A program made the position numbers and the translations under genes. A stretch of 6,522 bases of DNA from SVFI01 sp045643145 (lineage in GTDB: Bacteria; Bacillota; Clostridia; Lachnospirales; Lachnospiraceae). Location: the NCBI GenBank assembly GCA_045643145.1, contig JAZUKG010000094.1, forward strand, positions 1 to 6,522, given 5' to 3'. Every line of letters begins with the position of its first letter. Position 1 is the first letter of the stretch. Positions 4,390 to 6,522 of the stretch are shown here, in pieces. The notes beneath the pieces are model-generated. The model did no database searches. It worked only from the letters and a program-made list of their open reading frames with translations, and had not been told where the DNA came from.

Positions 4390-6522
4390 ATGAAGAGAAA
4401 GAATATCAAGAAAATATATAAAAGAATTACAGCTATGATAAGTTCGCTTGTCATAGCTTTTTGTGCCTTTAGTGCAGGAAATGTAGTGAGTCTGGCAGGT
4501 GAAAACGGAGGCGAAATAAAGGCGCCTGTTTACACATTAGTACAGGATATTAATTACAATGAGAGCTCTTTGGAAGTAAACAATCCGGAGAGAGGCTGGT
4601 ATCATGTTCAGCATGTAAATTTATATCCGGAGAATAATTCTGCGGTAAAACTGCATTCACCCGGCAGCAGCTTTGCACCGATAGCAAAAGAATACAGTTT
4701 AGTGCATTTACTGGTAGATTTATCTGAGTTTTCGAAAGGATATAACCAAACCGCAGATATAGAACTTACTCAAAATGCATTGGATACTCTGGATGGATAT
4801 CTGACGGCAATCAAAGCAGCCGGCAAAACAGCGATTGTTCGTTTCGCTTATGATAAAAATTATGAAGGGAAAGCAGAGAATTATAATAAAGAACCTTCCA
4901 TGGATATGATATTAAGACATATCGAACAGGTGGGAGGTGTATTGAGTGCGCATGCAGAAACAGTCAGCTGTGTTGAGTGTGGAATGTTTGGACCATGGGG
5001 AGAAATGCATACCAGTAATATGCTCGCTAAAGAAAACAGAAAACAGAGTCTGACACTGGTAATAAATAAATGGTTAGAGGTGCTTCCGACAGAGATTACA
5101 GTTAATGTCAGACAGCCTGAGTTCTATACTATTTGGTCTGATCAAAGCATTGGAGAAATCGATCAAAATATAACCGAAAAGGGTCAGCAGGAATACAGAG
5201 TCGGAGTATACAATGACGGATACCTGGGAAGTAAGAGTGATTTAGGAACCTTTAGAAATAGGGAAAAGGAAGTAGCATGGCTGAGTAATCAGGCAAAGCA
5301 TACCCTCTACGGCGGTGAGGTATGTGCTTGGCAGGGTAGTGAAGATCCGGGCAATACTGTGATGGATATAGCCGGTGAAGGTTTTTTGACACATACTGCA
5401 TATTTGAACTGGGCATGGAATCTTGATGTCATCAAGGGCTGGGGAAATCAGACATATACAGGAAGTGATCCGGTTTATAACGGGAAAAGCGGATTGGTCT
5501 ATGTATCAAATCATCTGGGCTATCGTTTTGTTTTAAGAGAAGCTCAGATTACAGATTCTGTATTTCAGGGTGACAATTTAGAATTAAAACTAAAGGTATC
5601 CAATGTTGGATTCGGTAATATGGTGAAACCGAAAAGGGTAACTATTTTGACGGAAAACGCAGAAGGTGTAATCGAGGAATATCCGGTGGATGTTGATATC
5701 ACAACCTGGGACAGTGGTGAGGATACTTTGGCACAAGTATCGGTACCGATAGCAGAGGAATGTGCACCGGGAGAATATAAAGTATATCTTCGAATGTCGC
5801 AGGATGGGAATTTAGCGCAGGATAATAATTATCTGTGTGTTAAATTTGCAAATGAAGATTATGAGGATCAGCCTATTTACAACCGGGTGTATGGGGCAAA
5901 CTATGTGGGTGTATTTACAGTCACTGCGCCTATTTTGCCAAGTAACGAGCCAAGTGAAGTACCAAGCAACGAGCCAAGTGTAGATCCAAGTAATGTGCCG
6001 AGCGAAACACCGAGCGAAAGTCCAAACACAAAACCAAGTACAGAACCAAATACAGAATCTAGCGTCAAGCCGAGTATCTCAGCGAGCATAGCACCTAGCA
6101 ACGTACCAAGTAACGCACCAAGTAACGTGCCGAGTGCAGACCCAAGTGATATACCAAGCGAAACACCGAGCGAGAGTCCAAGCACAAAACCAAGCACAAA
6201 ACCAAGCACCAAGCCGAGTATCACAGCGAGCATAGCACCAAGCAACGTACCAAGTAACGTGCCGAGTGAAACACCGAGCATCAAACCGAGCGAAACAATT
6301 AGCATAGCACCAACAACAGCACCAACGGCGGTACCGACGATCAAGGCATATCGACTAAAATCGGTCAAAGTCAAGGACGGGAAACTGATTATCAAGACCA
6401 GAGCCCTGGGTAAAAAGGCAGACGGATATCAGATTCAGTATTCCTACACCAAAAATTTCAAAAAGGTGAAAACCAAAAATCTCAAGGCAAGCCAGGCAAA
6501 AACGCTTCGCCAAAAGATAAAT
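4390..6522 (+). CDS. Secreted DUF4874/DUF4832 protein with Pro-Ser linker, 3'-truncated by window edge
   Basis: The frame is open from ATG 4390 to the last base (711 codons, no stop); GGGGA at 4380-4384 supports the start. Residues 1-36 are a signal peptide: a KRKNIKKIYKR n-region, a hydrophobic core at 15-29 and a likely cleavage after SLA (34-36), implying Sec export. NPERGWY (65-71) opens a DUF4874 region and GPWGEMHTS (201-209) lies within it. A DUF4832 region follows, with YNDGYLGS (274-281), GGEVC (308-312), LNWAW (339-343) and HLGYRF (375-380). Residues about 383-488 look like a beta-sandwich. A P-S-x-x linker runs from 517 to about 651, then a fibronectin-III-like domain begins (KADGYQIQYS, 676-685) and leaves the window. 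From memory, these DUFs have TIM-barrel glycoside-hydrolase-like relatives; E205 and E310 are possible acids, but activity is unproven. Carbohydrate binding or cleavage outside the cell is inferred. No cell-wall anchor is visible yet. Confidence 0.88.
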   Translation, partial: MKRKNIKKIYKRITAMISSLVIAFCAFSAGNVVSLAGENGGEIKAPVYTLVQDINYNESSLEVNNPERGWYHVQHVNLYPENNSAVKLHSPGSSFAPIAKEYSLVHLLVDLSEFSKGYNQTADIELTQNALDTLDGYLTAIKAAGKTAIVRFAYDKNYEGKAENYNKEPSMDMILRHIEQVGGVLSAHAETVSCVECGMFGPWGEMHTSNMLAKENRKQSLTLVINKWLEVLPTEITVNVRQPEFYTIWSDQSIGEIDQNITEKGQQEYRVGVYNDGYLGSKSDLGTFRNREKEVAWLSNQAKHTLYGGEVCAWQGSEDPGNTVMDIAGEGFLTHTAYLNWAWNLDVIKGWGNQTYTGSDPVYNGKSGLVYVSNHLGYRFVLREAQITDSVFQGDNLELKLKVSNVGFGNMVKPKRVTILTENAEGVIEEYPVDVDITTWDSGEDTLAQVSVPIAEECAPGEYKVYLRMSQDGNLAQDNNYLCVKFANEDYEDQPIYNRVYGANYVGVFTVTAPILPSNEPSEVPSNEPSVDPSNVPSETPSESPNTKPSTEPNTESSVKPSISASIAPSNVPSNAPSNVPSADPSDIPSETPSESPSTKPSTKPSTKPSITASIAPSNVPSNVPSETPSIKPSETISIAPTTAPTAVPTIKAYRLKSVKVKDGKLIIKTRALGKKADGYQIQYSYTKNFKKVKTKNLKASQAKTLRQKIN
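5938..6342 (+). repeat. 12-base tandem repeat encoding a P-S-x-x linker
   Basis: About 34 imperfect 12-base units (CCA/CCG, AGC/AGT, then two variable codons) encode tetrads such as PSNV, PSET, PSES, PSTK and PSAD. The later units drift to Ala-Ser, Ile-Ser and Pro-Thr. The translation is rich in Pro and Ser/Thr and should be an extended flexible spacer separating the catalytic-like region from the C-terminal domain, possibly a glycosylation target. Pro and Ser codons alternate between synonyms, so units are not identical. Confidence 0.9.
6001..6264 (+). repeat. Higher-order duplication nested in the Pro-Ser repeat
   Basis: Two copies of a longer block lie inside the 12-base array. Bases 6001-6024 recur at 6157-6180 with 23 of 24 identical (offset 156), and 6061-6120 recur at 6205-6264 with 53 of 60 identical (offset 144). 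The offsets differ by exactly one 12-base unit, so the second copy has one tetrad fewer between the two landmarks. Both copies share a tetrad series ending in ASIAPSNVPSN. Confidence 0.8.

Noticed and set aside
4450..4470. Possible lipoprotein lipobox at Cys25 of the secreted protein
   Set aside because: The residue before Cys25 is Phe instead of Gly, Ala or Ser, and a conventional cleavage site (SLA) follows the hydrophobic core.
5901..6395. 164-codon antisense reading frame encoding a regular Leu-Gly repeat
   Set aside because: It is the reverse complement of the P-S-x-x coding repeat, whose 12-base period keeps the opposite frame free of stops; there is no independent ribosome site or family match.

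Overview
The window looks like chromosomal DNA from a low- to mid-GC Firmicute, most likely a gut Clostridia/Lachnospiraceae-type bacterium. This rests on protein character (DUF1848, clostridial-style GNAT and Nudix enzymes, a rhodanese-TtcA fusion, a secreted DUF4874/DUF4832 protein with a Pro-Ser linker and a KADGYQIQYS-type beta-sandwich), AGGAGG-like ribosome sites, one GTG start and AT-rich intergenic DNA. No species-level marker is present. All seven supported genes lie on the + strand.

Region by region: (1) positions 2-631 hold the 3' part of a DUF1848 gene with a C-terminal CX3CX2C cysteine motif; its start lies outside the window. (2) 753-1298 is a small membrane protein with an HEFGH zinc-protease motif, behind a consensus -10 box. 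(3) 1458-2469 is a two-gene unit, a GNAT acetyltransferase followed one base later by an IDI/YfcD-like Nudix hydrolase. (4) 2555-4318 is a second two-gene unit, an HD-superfamily hydrolase and, 12 bases later, a protein joining an N-terminal rhodanese domain to a TtcA-like PP-loop tRNA thiolase. (5) A TTGACA/TATTAT promoter at 4322-4351 precedes a long gene that starts at 4390 and is still open at the window end (711 codons visible). It encodes a signal peptide, DUF4874 and DUF4832 regions, a beta-sandwich, about 135 residues of P-S-x-x repeats and the start of a C-terminal fibronectin-III-like domain.

How they work together: the GNAT/Nudix and HD/TtcA pairs look like small housekeeping transcription units for small-molecule modification or clean-up and for tRNA sulfur modification. 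The last gene is an independently transcribed extracellular protein, probably carbohydrate-related. I see no mobile element, CRISPR array, tRNA, rRNA or phage gene, and no convincing multi-gene defence or biosynthetic system. The most unusual items are the secreted repeat protein, with a nested duplication inside its linker, and the rhodanese-TtcA fusion with its extra cysteines.
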